Source: CAYMPW01 sp964392725
GTDB lineage: Archaea; Thermoplasmatota; Thermoplasmata; Methanomassiliicoccales; Methanomethylophilaceae
Direction of reading: 5' to 3'
Length of the DNA stretch: 64,000 nucleotides
NCBI GenBank assembly: GCA_964392725.1
Contig: CAYMPW010000005.1
Coordinates: 1-64,000 of the forward strand
Shown: piece after piece, positions 8,524-16,834 of the stretch
How the letters are laid out: each line of letters starts with the position of its first letter
Numbering within the stretch: the first letter of the stretch is position 1
The notes under the pieces: generated by a model
Database searches by the model: none
What the model was told of the DNA's origin: nothing
Seen by the model: only the letters and a program-made list of their open reading frames with translations
Program-made: the position numbers and the translations under genes

Positions 8524-8539
8524 TTTTTAAAAACTATAC

Positions 8540-8564
8540 TTCCCGGCCACAGTTTGGCCGGGAA
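8540..8564 (+). terminator. Hairpin terminator after proS
   Basis: A 10-bp perfect stem, TTCCCGGCCA (8540-8549) and TGGCCGGGAA (8555-8564), with a 5-nt loop lies 17 nt after the proS stop and is followed by AACTTTTAA. It looks like a bacterial-style intrinsic terminator. Confidence 0.6.
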
Positions 8565-8596
8565 AACTTTTAACGTATCCCTGATATCCTACAGGT

Positions 8597-9364
8597 ATGA
8601 CCTTCGAAGAAAACGAGATAATATATCTTGTAGATACAACCGGAAAAAGACATTGGCTCAAAGTGGCCGACGGAATGTTGAAAATTTCATCTTTGGGCAC
8701 TGTAGATGGTTCCCGTTTCCGTGATTTGGATGACGGTTCAAAAATTTCTATCGTAGGTCGCGAATATTCCGTGTTCCGTCCTGGAACTTTGGAGCTTATG
8801 GAATCTCTTGAGAGAGGCGCTCAAATCATCACACCAAAGGATGCAGCAACTATAATTTTGAATTGTGGTGTTGTAGCTGGCACATCTGTAATTGAAGTAG
8901 GTGCAGGCTCCGGAGGCCTTACAACTGCATTGCTTTCTGCAGTAGCACCTCTCGGAAAGGTTCACACCGTAGAACTCAAGGATGAAAATGCTCAGCGTGC
9001 TCTGAAAAACGTAAGGCGTACAGGTTTGGATAAATATTGGTCGTACACAATCGGCGATGCAAAAGATGTAGAATTCGAAGCAACTGCCGACGTTCTTACA
9101 ATGGATATGCCCGATCCTTGGCTTGCACTGGATAATATTTTACCTCATCTTCGTCCCGGAGGCCACATTTGCGCATACGTTCCCAACATGAATCAAGCAG
9201 AATCCATAGTTAATGCGCTTCGTGAACGTGGATTTGCGGAAGTTTATGCCTTGGAAAACATGCAACGCGGTTTAGAGGTTCATCCTGGCGGAGTTCGCCC
9301 ATCTTTTGAGATGTTGGGCCATACAGGATATCTGATATTCGGAAGAAAAGTCGCAGTCTTATAA
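8597..9364 (+). CDS. trmI: tRNA (adenine-N1)-methyltransferase TrmI
   Basis: SAM-dependent enzyme that methylates A57/A58 in the tRNA T-loop. The 255-residue length is typical. The N-terminal domain (about 1-65) is followed by a Rossmann fold whose SAM loop V-I-E-V-G-A-G-S-G-G-L is at 98-108, then the V-H-T-V-E-L strand and the D-M-P-D-P-W motif that stands in for the catalytic aspartate segment of this family. The R-P-G-T-L segment before the SAM domain is also characteristic. It lies alone between two hairpins, so probably a single-gene unit. Confidence 0.9.
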   Translation: MTFEENEIIYLVDTTGKRHWLKVADGMLKISSLGTVDGSRFRDLDDGSKISIVGREYSVFRPGTLELMESLERGAQIITPKDAATIILNCGVVAGTSVIEVGAGSGGLTTALLSAVAPLGKVHTVELKDENAQRALKNVRRTGLDKYWSYTIGDAKDVEFEATADVLTMDMPDPWLALDNILPHLRPGGHICAYVPNMNQAESIVNALRERGFAEVYALENMQRGLEVHPGGVRPSFEMLGHTGYLIFGRKVAVL

Positions 9365-9371
9365 TTATAAA

Positions 9372-9390
9372 ATTGCGGGTCTTCCGCAAT
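9372..9390 (+). terminator. Hairpin after trmI
   Basis: ATTGCGG (9372-9378) pairs with CCGCAAT (9384-9390) across a 5-nt loop, 7 nt after the trmI stop, followed by GCTTTAATTA. The trailing AT-rich run probably doubles as the purS TATA box, centred about 27 nt before ATG 9423. Confidence 0.5.
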
Positions 9391-9422
9391 GCTTTAATTA
9401 TTCGCGCGTTTATACATCAGGT

Positions 9423-9662
9423 ATGGTAGTAGCAGAGATCAGAATTGAACTCAAAAAAGGTGTCGCAGACCCTGAAGGAAAAAACACAATGAAAACATTG
9501 GATTCCCTCGGATTCCACGATGTTGTCAATGTAAAATCCATCAAAGTTTTCGAAATTGAATTCGATATGGACGAAGATCAGGCACGTGTTGCTGCAGATG
9601 AAGCTTGCAAAAGACTTCTTGCAAACCCTGTGATTCAGAACTACACTATTTTGGTGAGATGA
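9423..9662 (+). CDS. purS: Phosphoribosylformylglycinamidine synthase subunit PurS
   Basis: The small subunit (79 residues) that links PurL and PurQ in the multi-subunit FGAM synthase of purine synthesis. It shows the expected K-G-V-x-D-P-E-G segment near 12-19 and a C-terminal A-C-x-x-L-L-A-N-P-V-I-Q-N-Y motif. The gene order purS-purL-purQ with a 4-nt gap to purL confirms the call. A CGCGCG box (9402-9408) lies just before the start. Confidence 0.93.
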   Translation: MVVAEIRIELKKGVADPEGKNTMKTLDSLGFHDVVNVKSIKVFEIEFDMDEDQARVAADEACKRLLANPVIQNYTILVR

Positions 9663-9666
9663 TAGC

Positions 9667-12003
9667 ATGTCTGCAGACAGGCTGATGAAACAACGTGATG
9701 TTCCATACACGCTTCTCGATATCAATATCGCAGATGCAACCGATGAGGAGCTTAAATTCCTTTCAAAAGATATGGGACTTAACCTTTCTCTTGACGAAAT
9801 GCATGTTGTAAAAGATTATTTCGAGAAAGAAGGCAGAACACCTACCGATGTAGAACTTCAGTCTCTTGGACAGGCATGGAGTGAACATTGCTGCTACAAA
9901 AGTTCAAAACCAATTCTGAAAGAATTCGTATTCTCTATCGATCGCTCCGATATCCTCTCCAGGGGAGATGCGGGAGTTATGGTATTTGATGACGAATACG
10001 GATATGCACTCAGAATCGAAAGTCACAATCACCCTTCTGCTATCGAACCTTATGGAGGAGCTGCAACCGGAATCGGAGGAATTCTCAGAGATGTTGTATG
10101 TATGGGTGCACAGCCCATCGGACTTGCAGATCCTTTATGCTTCGGACCTCTTGATTATGATGGAGAACTTCCACCTGGTATCAAACACCCCCGCTATCTT
10201 GCAAACGGTGTTGTAAGTGGAATCAGAGATTATGGAAACCGTGTTGGAATACCAACAATCACAGGCGGTATGTTCTTTGATGAAAAATACGCGGGTAACT
10301 GCCTTGTAAATGTTGCAGCACTCGGTATTGTCAAAAGAAAAGATCTCGCATTAAACTATGCAGGCGGTCCCGGAGAAGTTATGATTCTTCTCGGAGGCCG
10401 TACGGGCCGTGACGGTATTCACGGAGTTACATTCGCATCCGCAGATTTGACAGAAACCTCCGATGAAGATTCAAGGGGTGCTGTTCAGCTCGGAGATCCA
10501 ATTACAAAAGAACCTCTCATGCACGCATGTTTCGAGGTTAATGCTCAACACCTGATTACAGGAATGAAAGATTTGGGCGGAGGGGGACTCAGTTGCGTTG
10601 TTGGAGAAATGGCTCTTGACGCAGGTTGCGGAGCCGATGTAGATTTGGAAAAAGTACCACTTAAAGAAGATGGTCTCGCACCCTGGGAAATTTGGGTGTC
10701 TGAATCTCAGGAACGTATGATGGTTACCGCAAAGCCCGAAAATGTACCTCGTATTTTAGAAATTTTCGATATGTGGGATGTTCTTGCAACACCTATCGCA
10801 GTAACAACCGATATGCCTCGCACACGTTTGTTCTGGAAAGGAACCGAAATTTTCGATATGGATTTGGAATTCCTTACAGGAGGTCCCGTATACAACAGGC
10901 CTTATGTGATTCCCGAAGTATCTTCATACGAAAAACAGGTCATGCCAACACTTCCATCTCACACAGAAGTAATTCTTGCAATGCTTTCTGATCCAAATGT
11001 TGCATCAAAAGAATGGGCAATCAGGCAGTACGATCACGAAGTCCGTGCAGGTACAGCAATCCATCCTATGGTTGGTAAAATGAATAAGACCGGTCCTGGT
11101 GACGCATCTGTTCTTTTGCCTGTTCCTGGAAGTTTGAGAGGATTGGCAGCAGCAATCGGATGTAACCCCTGGTTCACAGAAGCTGACCCCTACAGAGGCG
11201 GAAAAGCATCTATCGATGAAACATTCCGTAACATTATCGCAGTGGGAGCAAGCCCTAACGCATTAACAGATTGTCTCAACTTCGGAAACCCTGAAAACCC
11301 TGAAAGACTCGGAGAATTCAGAGAAGCTGTAAGAGGAATCGGAGAATTGGCATCTGCTTTAAGGATCCCGATTCCCTCTGGAAATGTAAGTTTATACAAT
11401 GAAGCACCCGGTGGAAAGTTCATTCTCCCAACACCTATGATTCTCGGATGCGGAATCATTGATGATGTCCGCAAGGCAATCACGGCAGATTTCAAGGAAG
11501 AAGGAAACAAAATTTACATCGTAGGAAGCACCAAAGACGAAATGGGAGCTTCACTCTTATTCCGTAAATTCGGAGGAGAACAGGGAGCTGTTCCCGACAC
11601 TGATGCGGATAATCTCAACACCTTGTGCAACAGGATGCTTGAAGCAACCAATGCAGCAACAATACGCAGTTGCCACGATTGTTCCGACGGTGGAATGATT
11701 ATTGCTGTTGCAGAAATGTGTATTTCCGGAGACATCGGAGCAAAACTTGATGTTTCATCGATGGAAGACATCGGAAACACAAAGAGATTCTACTCTGAAA
11801 GCAACACTCGTTGGATTGCAGAAGTCCGTCCTGAAAACGAAGAGATGTTTATCAACTATCTTGGAGACAGGGCAGTATGCATCGGAACAACAGGCGGAGA
11901 TTCACTTTCGGTTCTTGGTACAGATATCGAAATTCCTGTTCCTGAACTTAGAAAAGCCTGGAATGATCCTATTTGGAACATTATGGGAGGCGATGTACAA
12001 TGA
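9667..12003 (+). CDS. purL: Phosphoribosylformylglycinamidine synthase subunit PurL
   Basis: Large ATP-dependent subunit of FGAM synthase, 778 residues, the length of the small PurL type that works with separate PurS and PurQ. Key marks are G-Q-A-W-S-E-H-C near 70, E-S-H-N-H-P-S near 117-123, the repeated ATP-binding half-domains with G-G-R-T-G-R-D-G-I-H-G near 238, D-L-G-G-G-G-L-S near 298, and C-H-D-C-S-D-G-G-M near 667. It converts FGAR to FGAM with ammonia delivered from PurQ. The stop overlaps purQ by 4 nt (ATGA). Confidence 0.96.
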   Translation: MSADRLMKQRDVPYTLLDINIADATDEELKFLSKDMGLNLSLDEMHVVKDYFEKEGRTPTDVELQSLGQAWSEHCCYKSSKPILKEFVFSIDRSDILSRGDAGVMVFDDEYGYALRIESHNHPSAIEPYGGAATGIGGILRDVVCMGAQPIGLADPLCFGPLDYDGELPPGIKHPRYLANGVVSGIRDYGNRVGIPTITGGMFFDEKYAGNCLVNVAALGIVKRKDLALNYAGGPGEVMILLGGRTGRDGIHGVTFASADLTETSDEDSRGAVQLGDPITKEPLMHACFEVNAQHLITGMKDLGGGGLSCVVGEMALDAGCGADVDLEKVPLKEDGLAPWEIWVSESQERMMVTAKPENVPRILEIFDMWDVLATPIAVTTDMPRTRLFWKGTEIFDMDLEFLTGGPVYNRPYVIPEVSSYEKQVMPTLPSHTEVILAMLSDPNVASKEWAIRQYDHEVRAGTAIHPMVGKMNKTGPGDASVLLPVPGSLRGLAAAIGCNPWFTEADPYRGGKASIDETFRNIIAVGASPNALTDCLNFGNPENPERLGEFREAVRGIGELASALRIPIPSGNVSLYNEAPGGKFILPTPMILGCGIIDDVRKAITADFKEEGNKIYIVGSTKDEMGASLLFRKFGGEQGAVPDTDADNLNTLCNRMLEATNAATIRSCHDCSDGGMIIAVAEMCISGDIGAKLDVSSMEDIGNTKRFYSESNTRWIAEVRPENEEMFINYLGDRAVCIGTTGGDSLSVLGTDIEIPVPELRKAWNDPIWNIMGGDVQ

Positions 12004-12821
12004 ATGCAGAAGACATTAAAGTATGCGTACTGAGAATTGAAGGTACAAACTGTGAAGATGAAATGGCTGAAGCTTTCAATATGGTTGGGGCAACAGCAGA
12101 AAAAGTTCATTTGAAACAGCTCGCTAACCAGTCTCCCGCAGACATGCGTCGCAATCTGGAAGATTATGATATTCTTGCATTACCTGGCGGTTTCTCTTCA
12201 GGAGATTATGTCCGTGCAGGTGCTATTTTTGCAGCAAGGATGTTATCCACAATCGGTCACGATTTGAAATACTTCGTTGAATCCGAAAAACCTGTTTTGG
12301 GAGTTTGTAACGGATTCCAAGTATTGGTTGAATTGGGACTCCTTCCAAATCTTGTTCCTGAAAAAATGGGACAGCCCACAGCAGCACTGTACAACAATGA
12401 TTCTGGAAGATTTGAGTGTAGGCCCACTCTCTTAAGAAATGAGAGCAGACGTAACTGTGTGTTCACAACAGACATTCCTAAGAAAGAAGTTCTCATGTTC
12501 CCTTCAGCACACGGTGAAGGAAAATTAATGAGTTTAGATCCAGATTTCGTTTGGAACCTTGAAGACAATGATCAGATTGTGTTCAGATATGTTTCACCCG
12601 AAGGTGAAGATTCAGACACACCTTATCCTTGGAATCCAAACGGCTCTCCTTCAGATATTGCAGGTGTTTGTAATACGGCTGGAAATGTCCTTGGACTTAT
12701 GCCACATCCTGAACGTGCCATGACCAGGTTCACTCACCCCGATTGGACTCGTGGTTATGAAACCGAAGATGGTGACGGAAAAGCGATTTTCACATCAGTT
12801 ATTCATGAGCTTGTAAAGTAA
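12000..12821 (+). CDS. purQ: Phosphoribosylformylglycinamidine synthase subunit PurQ
   Basis: Glutaminase subunit (class I amidotransferase) that frees ammonia for PurL. The 273-residue protein has the nucleophile elbow G-V-C-N-G-F-Q near 97-103 and the catalytic pair in M-P-H-P-E-R-A near 243-249. ATG 12000, overlapping the purL stop as ATGA, is preferred to the in-frame upstream start. It converges on rbkR with only 2 bp between stops and no hairpin between them. Confidence 0.95.
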   Translation: MNAEDIKVCVLRIEGTNCEDEMAEAFNMVGATAEKVHLKQLANQSPADMRRNLEDYDILALPGGFSSGDYVRAGAIFAARMLSTIGHDLKYFVESEKPVLGVCNGFQVLVELGLLPNLVPEKMGQPTAALYNNDSGRFECRPTLLRNESRRNCVFTTDIPKKEVLMFPSAHGEGKLMSLDPDFVWNLEDNDQIVFRYVSPEGEDSDTPYPWNPNGSPSDIAGVCNTAGNVLGLMPHPERAMTRFTHPDWTRGYETEDGDGKAIFTSVIHELVK

Positions 12822-12823
12822 GC

Positions 12824-13480
12824 TCAGATATCGATACGAATTTCGATTTCGTCTCCGTCATTAAGACTCAATGTGCGTCTCAAATGATATTGGCAGATAA
12901 TCTCTATCGTATCCATGTAGTGGGAACGCTCGGGAACGACAATCGCACAATCAATGTTACGAAGTTTTGCTTTGTACACGATTACGTTTCCGAAACTTCT
13001 TCCTTCGGATGTAAATCCATTGATGTGATGTCCCGCCGTACTTCTTACAACTTCCAGTTTGTTCAAGTCTTCTTTCTTGATTTTGATATTCAATGTTCCT
13101 TCGAAAGGTGTGAATCCCAATTTGGTTAAAAATTGATCCATGTATGGTTTCTGACAGATGTAATATCCGCCTTCTCCCATGCCGCTTGCAACGTATCCTG
13201 TGAGGTTAATATGATCTGTCAATTCGAACACACGACGATACTCGTTATATTCGTGTTTAAGTTCGTCTATACCCTTCTGTGTAAGCTTAATGCGTTGTTT
13301 ACGCGCACCAAGGTCGCGTGTAATATATTTCTCATCAAGAAGTTCTAAGATTCTCTTTGAGGCGGATTGTTGACTCATTTCAAGAGCTTCACCGAGTTCT
13401 CTAGAAGATACGGCAATAAAATTTTCCATTCCGCCCATTATCGCAATTTTTCTCAGAGCGAATGCGTATTTTTCATCCAT
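12824..13480 (-). CDS. rbkR: RbkR, CTP-dependent riboflavin kinase fused to a transcription regulator
   Basis: Two domains in 218 residues. Residues about 1-88 form a winged helix-turn-helix (S-Q-Q-S-A-S-K-R-I-L-E-L-L-D near 35-48). Residues about 92-218 are a DUF120 riboflavin kinase, with G-x-G-E-G-G-Y-Y near 102 and the G-T-L-N-I segment. Archaeal kinases of this family make FMN using CTP, and RbkR also represses riboflavin genes. ATG 13480 follows a perfect 14-bp palindrome at 13482-13495, a candidate autoregulatory site. No riboflavin gene lies nearby in this window. Confidence 0.92.
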   Translation of the reverse strand: MDEKYAFALRKIAIMGGMENFIAVSSRELGEALEMSQQSASKRILELLDEKYITRDLGARKQRIKLTQKGIDELKHEYNEYRRVFELTDHINLTGYVASGMGEGGYYICQKPYMDQFLTKLGFTPFEGTLNIKIKKEDLNKLEVVRSTAGHHINGFTSEGRSFGNVIVYKAKLRNIDCAIVVPERSHYMDTIEIICQYHLRRTLSLNDGDEIEIRIDI

Positions 13481-13481
13481 T

Positions 13482-13495
13482 ACCAATTAATTGGT
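13482..13495. promoter_or_regulatory. Palindrome at the rbkR start, candidate RbkR operator
   Basis: ACCAATTAATTGGT is a perfect 14-bp palindrome ending 1 bp before the rbkR start codon, with two further matching pairs outside one mismatch. A dimeric winged-helix regulator bound here would block its own transcription. That RbkR is the binder is inference from position. Confidence 0.4.
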
Positions 13496-13540
13496 TATTA
13501 AGTATAAAAATATTAGTTTGATGGTAGCAAAAGAATAAGG

Positions 13541-13558
13541 CCGGCGCGAATGCGCCGG
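13541..13558 (-). terminator. Hairpin terminator after the small membrane-protein gene
   Basis: CCGGCGC and GCGCCGG form a perfect 7-bp stem with a 4-nt loop. Reading on the minus strand it lies 8 nt after the stop at 13567 and is followed by a TTATTCTTTT run, separating the membrane genes from rbkR. Confidence 0.6.
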
Positions 13559-13566
13559 TTTTAAAA

Positions 13567-13932
13567 TCAGTTTCTGTCTGAAATAATCCAGCGTTTTGTC
13601 TTGGGGCATGCGCCTACAAGAATCATAACGACTGCAAGGATTACAAGAACAACTGTGAAGAAAAGAGTCAATGCACCGAGAATGTATGATGCGATAACTG
13701 TTCCTGCACAGATAAATGTCATAAGAAGCAAAAGCTCTCCATTCCAGGGACCTCCACTTCTAAATCCTCCTGCTACTGCGAAGAAGAAAACTGCACAGAG
13801 CATACAGAGTGAGATTTTCAACAGACTGCTTTCAGATCCATCAAAGGCGAAAGACATTGCGATGATGCTGATAACTCCGCCGAGGAGTCCGGCATACATA
13901 CCTGAATTAACGTTATTGGGTGTATTGAACAT
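13567..13932 (-). CDS. Small integral membrane protein, unknown function
   Basis: A 121-residue protein with about four hydrophobic segments (near 12-30, 38-55, 66-85 and 88-108) and a short basic C-terminal tail ending in C-P-K-T-K-R-W. I do not recognise the family. It lies 13 bp downstream of a DUF998-type membrane gene on the same strand, so the two are probably co-transcribed and may work together in the membrane. Confidence 0.6.
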   Translation of the reverse strand: MFNTPNNVNSGMYAGLLGGVISIIAMSFAFDGSESSLLKISLCMLCAVFFFAVAGGFRSGGPWNGELLLLMTFICAGTVIASYILGALTLFFTVVLVILAVVMILVGACPKTKRWIISDRN

Positions 13933-13945
13933 TTGATTAGCTCCT

Positions 13946-14515
13946 TTAATTCACCTTGGCTTTGGCAGTCTGAACGATTACCCAAATAAACATGGTGAAT
14001 ATTGCAAGCGGCTCCCACATAGGGAGATTAAACGCGATGATGAATGACATAATACACATCAAAACAATTATACTGATTCCACTGAATACAATTTTACCGT
14101 CTTTCAAATCTCCAATGGCCATACTAAGGATGGCGATAATCATAAGGATTCCAAAAGTCATTGCAACGAAGTTGTGCAAGTTTCCATTACCTATGTTCAT
14201 TGTGAAGATTCCGATAAGGAAGAGAAATACGCCTGCACAGACTACGAGAATTCCAGAGAATACCGTATATTCATTTGTCTTCTGAAGTACGATTCCAACT
14301 CCAAAGAGTGCGAGAAGTACGCCTCCGATGTTACATGCAAAATTAAAAATGTATTTTGCATCGGTCTCCGATATTCCAAGTTCAGACAAGGTTTGTTGTC
14401 CGAAAACCCAGGTTGTATCCATAGACGAAGCTATAATCAGGGCGATGGAAAATAGCAAAACACCAATGGATCCCATAAGTGTAAGCGATGATGTGACATT
14501 ATCATTCCCATTCAT
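13946..14515 (-). CDS. DUF998-type membrane protein
   Basis: A 189-residue protein with six probable membrane helices and the L-S-E-L-G motif near 41-45 between the first two, the hallmark of DUF998. A second copy of this fold forms the N-terminal half of the gene at 38244. Function is unknown; the family is widespread in archaea. First gene of a two-gene unit, transcribed divergently from the GPN GTPase. Confidence 0.68.
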   Translation of the reverse strand: MNGNDNVTSSLTLMGSIGVLLFSIALIIASSMDTTWVFGQQTLSELGISETDAKYIFNFACNIGGVLLALFGVGIVLQKTNEYTVFSGILVVCAGVFLFLIGIFTMNIGNGNLHNFVAMTFGILMIIAILSMAIGDLKDGKIVFSGISIIVLMCIMSFIIAFNLPMWEPLAIFTMFIWVIVQTAKAKVN

Positions 14516-14677
14516 GTAACGTAAAAGCAGGTTGTATTAATTTAACTTTCCCTTATATTACCATACATGAGTTTTCATTCATCACAAAGTTAATGATGTT
14601 TTTTCGACAGACCTTCGTTTTTTCTGTAAAACTCAGGTTAAAGATAAATCCTAAGAATGTGGTAAACCAGTGATCGT

Positions 14678-15442
14678 ATGAGAAACATTTATTTTGTCGG
14701 TACTGCGGGAAGCGGAAAGAGCACAATGGTCCAAGCATACAAAGAATGGTTGGATTTCAATGGAATAGATTCAATCATCATAAATCTGGATCCTGGAGCA
14801 GACACACTTCCATACGACGCGGACATCGATATACGTGAATGGATTTCACTCGGAGAAGTTATGGCCGAGTATAATCTCGGACCTAACGGTGCACAGATTG
14901 TTGCAGCTGATTTAATGGCTGTAAATATTAAGAAAATCACATCAATTCTTGATACGATTAAAACCAGATATGTTCTCATAGATACTCCGGGTCAGTTGGA
15001 ATTATTTGCATTCCGTGAGTCTTCTAACGTAATTGTAGAATCTCTTGGAAAAGATCGTAGTATGGTTGCATATCTTTCGGATCCGCTTCTCTGCAGATCT
15101 CCAAATGGATACGTATCTTCTATGATGCTTTCAGCATTAGTTCAATTTAGACTTCAGCTTCCGATAATCAATCTTTTATCAAAATCCGATATTTTAAAAG
15201 ATGAAGAAGTTGAAAGAATGGTGGATTGGTTCACAGACCCCTACTCTTTGTACGGAAGTCTGTTGGACGACGATTCTAACCCTCAGACTGTTGTTGGAAT
15301 GGAATTATTCAAAGCTCTTGAAAACATGGGCACATTTGGAAAAATCCGTGCTGTTTCTGCAACAGAGTCTACGGGAATTGAAGAAATATATGACGCATCT
15401 CAGCTTGCATTTTTTGGCGGAGATGACGCAGAACCAGAATAA
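14678..15442 (+). CDS. GPN-loop GTPase
   Basis: A 254-residue homodimeric GTPase of the GPN family. The P-loop G-T-A-G-S-G-K-S is at 8-15, the diagnostic G-P-N-G-A insertion is near 70, D-T-P-G-Q-L-E is near 105, and a N-L-L-S-K-S-D base-specificity motif is near 165. Eukaryotic relatives help assemble and import RNA polymerase II; the archaeal role is unsettled, with links to replication and RNA polymerase suggested. It is probably transcribed alone, ending at a strong hairpin shared with convergent PAN. Confidence 0.9.
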   Translation: MRNIYFVGTAGSGKSTMVQAYKEWLDFNGIDSIIINLDPGADTLPYDADIDIREWISLGEVMAEYNLGPNGAQIVAADLMAVNIKKITSILDTIKTRYVLIDTPGQLELFAFRESSNVIVESLGKDRSMVAYLSDPLLCRSPNGYVSSMMLSALVQFRLQLPIINLLSKSDILKDEEVERMVDWFTDPYSLYGSLLDDDSNPQTVVGMELFKALENMGTFGKIRAVSATESTGIEEIYDASQLAFFGGDDAEPE

Positions 15443-15450
15443 GAAAAACA

Positions 15451-15480
15451 ACCCGGAGAAAAACACTCCGGGTATTTTTT
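15451..15480. terminator. Hairpin terminator between the GPN GTPase and PAN
   Basis: ACCCGGAG (15451-15458) and CTCCGGGT (15466-15473) form an 8-bp stem followed by ATTTTTT. It lies 8 nt after the GTPase stop and 15 bp from the convergent PAN stop, and could serve both directions. Confidence 0.65.
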
Positions 15481-15487
15481 AATTAAT

Positions 15488-16699
15488 TTATCCAAACATG
15501 TATGCTGGAACTTTTCCGGATTTACTTTTACCGTTCTCTAAGACTTTGATTTTAGCTGCTGCAAAATCATCTTTAGTAACAGTATCACGGTTATCACGGA
15601 TAGCAAGCATACCTGCTTCTGTACAGATATTTTTAATCTGTGCACCCGATGTTCCATCGGTCATTTCTGCAAGAACACGTGCATTGATGTCTCCGGATGT
15701 ACTCATGTTTGTGACATGGATTTTAAAGATTTCTTCTCTTCCATCCACATCTGGAAGTCCAATTTCTATAATTCTATCAAATCTTCCAGGTCTGAGGAGA
15801 GCATCATCAAGAATGTCGGGCCTGTTTGTAGCACCTATGATTTTAATATCGCTCATAGGTGTGAAGCCGTCCAATTCTGAAAGAAGCTGCATGAGTGTTC
15901 TCTGAACTTCGCGATCTCCGGATGTTGCAACATCTAATCTTTTTGCACCAACAGAATCCAATTCATCAATGAATATGATGCTAGGGGATTTTTCTTTAGC
16001 AAGTTCGAAAAGTTCACGAACAAGTCTGGCTCCTTCTCCGATATATTTCTGAACAAGTTCTGATCCTACAAGTCTGATAAATGTAGCATTGGTTGCATTG
16101 GCAACAGCTTTGGCCATAAGTGTTTTACCTGTTCCAGGGGGGCCTACGAGGAGAACTCCTTTTGGAGGTTCGATACCTACTTTTTTGTAAAGTTCTGGTC
16201 TAAGAAGAGGATCTTCAACAGCTTCACGAAGTTCGACCATCTGTTCTTTAAGTCCGCCGATATCGTCGTATGAGAGGTTGGGTTTATCAATGATTTCTGC
16301 ACCTGTTACAACAGGGTCAAGAGGGGCGGGAAGAACGTTCATAACTGCAAGTGTCTGTTTGTTAAGAGATACTCTTGCACCAGGTACAAGTTCTGCTTCT
16401 GGCACATAGTCTGAAACAGATACAATAAAGTCAGGTCCAGTTGAACTTTTTACAACAACACGATTGTCTGGAAGGAGGTCTCTAAGTGTTCCGATTATGA
16501 GTGGAGGGCTTTTAAGCTTCTCCATTTCACTTCTAATTCTTGTGAGATCTTTCTGAACTCTGAACAATTCACTTTCAGAAAGACGTTTCTCATTTTCTAC
16601 TTGCTGAAGTTCTTCCATAAGTCTAACATTTCTTTCCTCTAAAGAAATCAACTTAGACTTAAGTTCGCTGTCAGACTCTTTGTATGCCTCGACCATCAT
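15488..16699 (-). CDS. psmR: Proteasome-activating nucleotidase PAN
   Basis: AAA+ unfoldase ring that feeds proteins to the 20S proteasome. The 403-residue protein has an N-terminal coiled coil (about 5-65), an OB domain (about 66-135) and an AAA domain with Walker A G-P-P-G-T-G-K-T at 186-193, Walker B I-I-F-I-D-E-L-D at 241-248, and an arginine-finger region at L-R-P-G-R-F-D. Odd point: it ends in V-P-A-Y-M-F-G, not in the hydrophobic-Tyr-any tail (HbYX) that normally opens the 20S gate; a tyrosine sits four residues from the end. ATG 16696 is an equally possible start. Confidence 0.94.
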   Translation of the reverse strand: MMVEAYKESDSELKSKLISLEERNVRLMEELQQVENEKRLSESELFRVQKDLTRIRSEMEKLKSPPLIIGTLRDLLPDNRVVVKSSTGPDFIVSVSDYVPEAELVPGARVSLNKQTLAVMNVLPAPLDPVVTGAEIIDKPNLSYDDIGGLKEQMVELREAVEDPLLRPELYKKVGIEPPKGVLLVGPPGTGKTLMAKAVANATNATFIRLVGSELVQKYIGEGARLVRELFELAKEKSPSIIFIDELDSVGAKRLDVATSGDREVQRTLMQLLSELDGFTPMSDIKIIGATNRPDILDDALLRPGRFDRIIEIGLPDVDGREEIFKIHVTNMSTSGDINARVLAEMTDGTSGAQIKNICTEAGMLAIRDNRDTVTKDDFAAAKIKVLENGKSKSGKVPAYMFG

Positions 16700-16805
16700 T
16701 AATCCTCTACTCGGACATTAGATATACGGTTTAATTAGCTTTGGGGTCTTATGGACGTATAATCCTATTTTGAGGCTTGTATTTTCCGTATTTTTTACCT
16801 GAATT

Positions 16806-16813
16806 ATAAATAG
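16806..16813 (+). promoter_or_regulatory. TATA box of the MBF1 gene
   Basis: TATAAATA is centred about 26 nt before ATG 16835, which predicts a leaderless mRNA. The PAN promoter lies in the same 135-bp divergent interval, around GCTAATTAAA on the minus strand near 16730-16740. Confidence 0.55.
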
Positions 16814-16834
16814 ACTTTCGGATATTGACCATTA

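Noticed and set aside
13601..13936. A 111-codon plus-strand frame over the small membrane-protein gene
   Set aside because: The minus strand gives clear membrane helices and a terminator in the right place; the plus frame is Pro/Thr/Lys-rich with no start signals.
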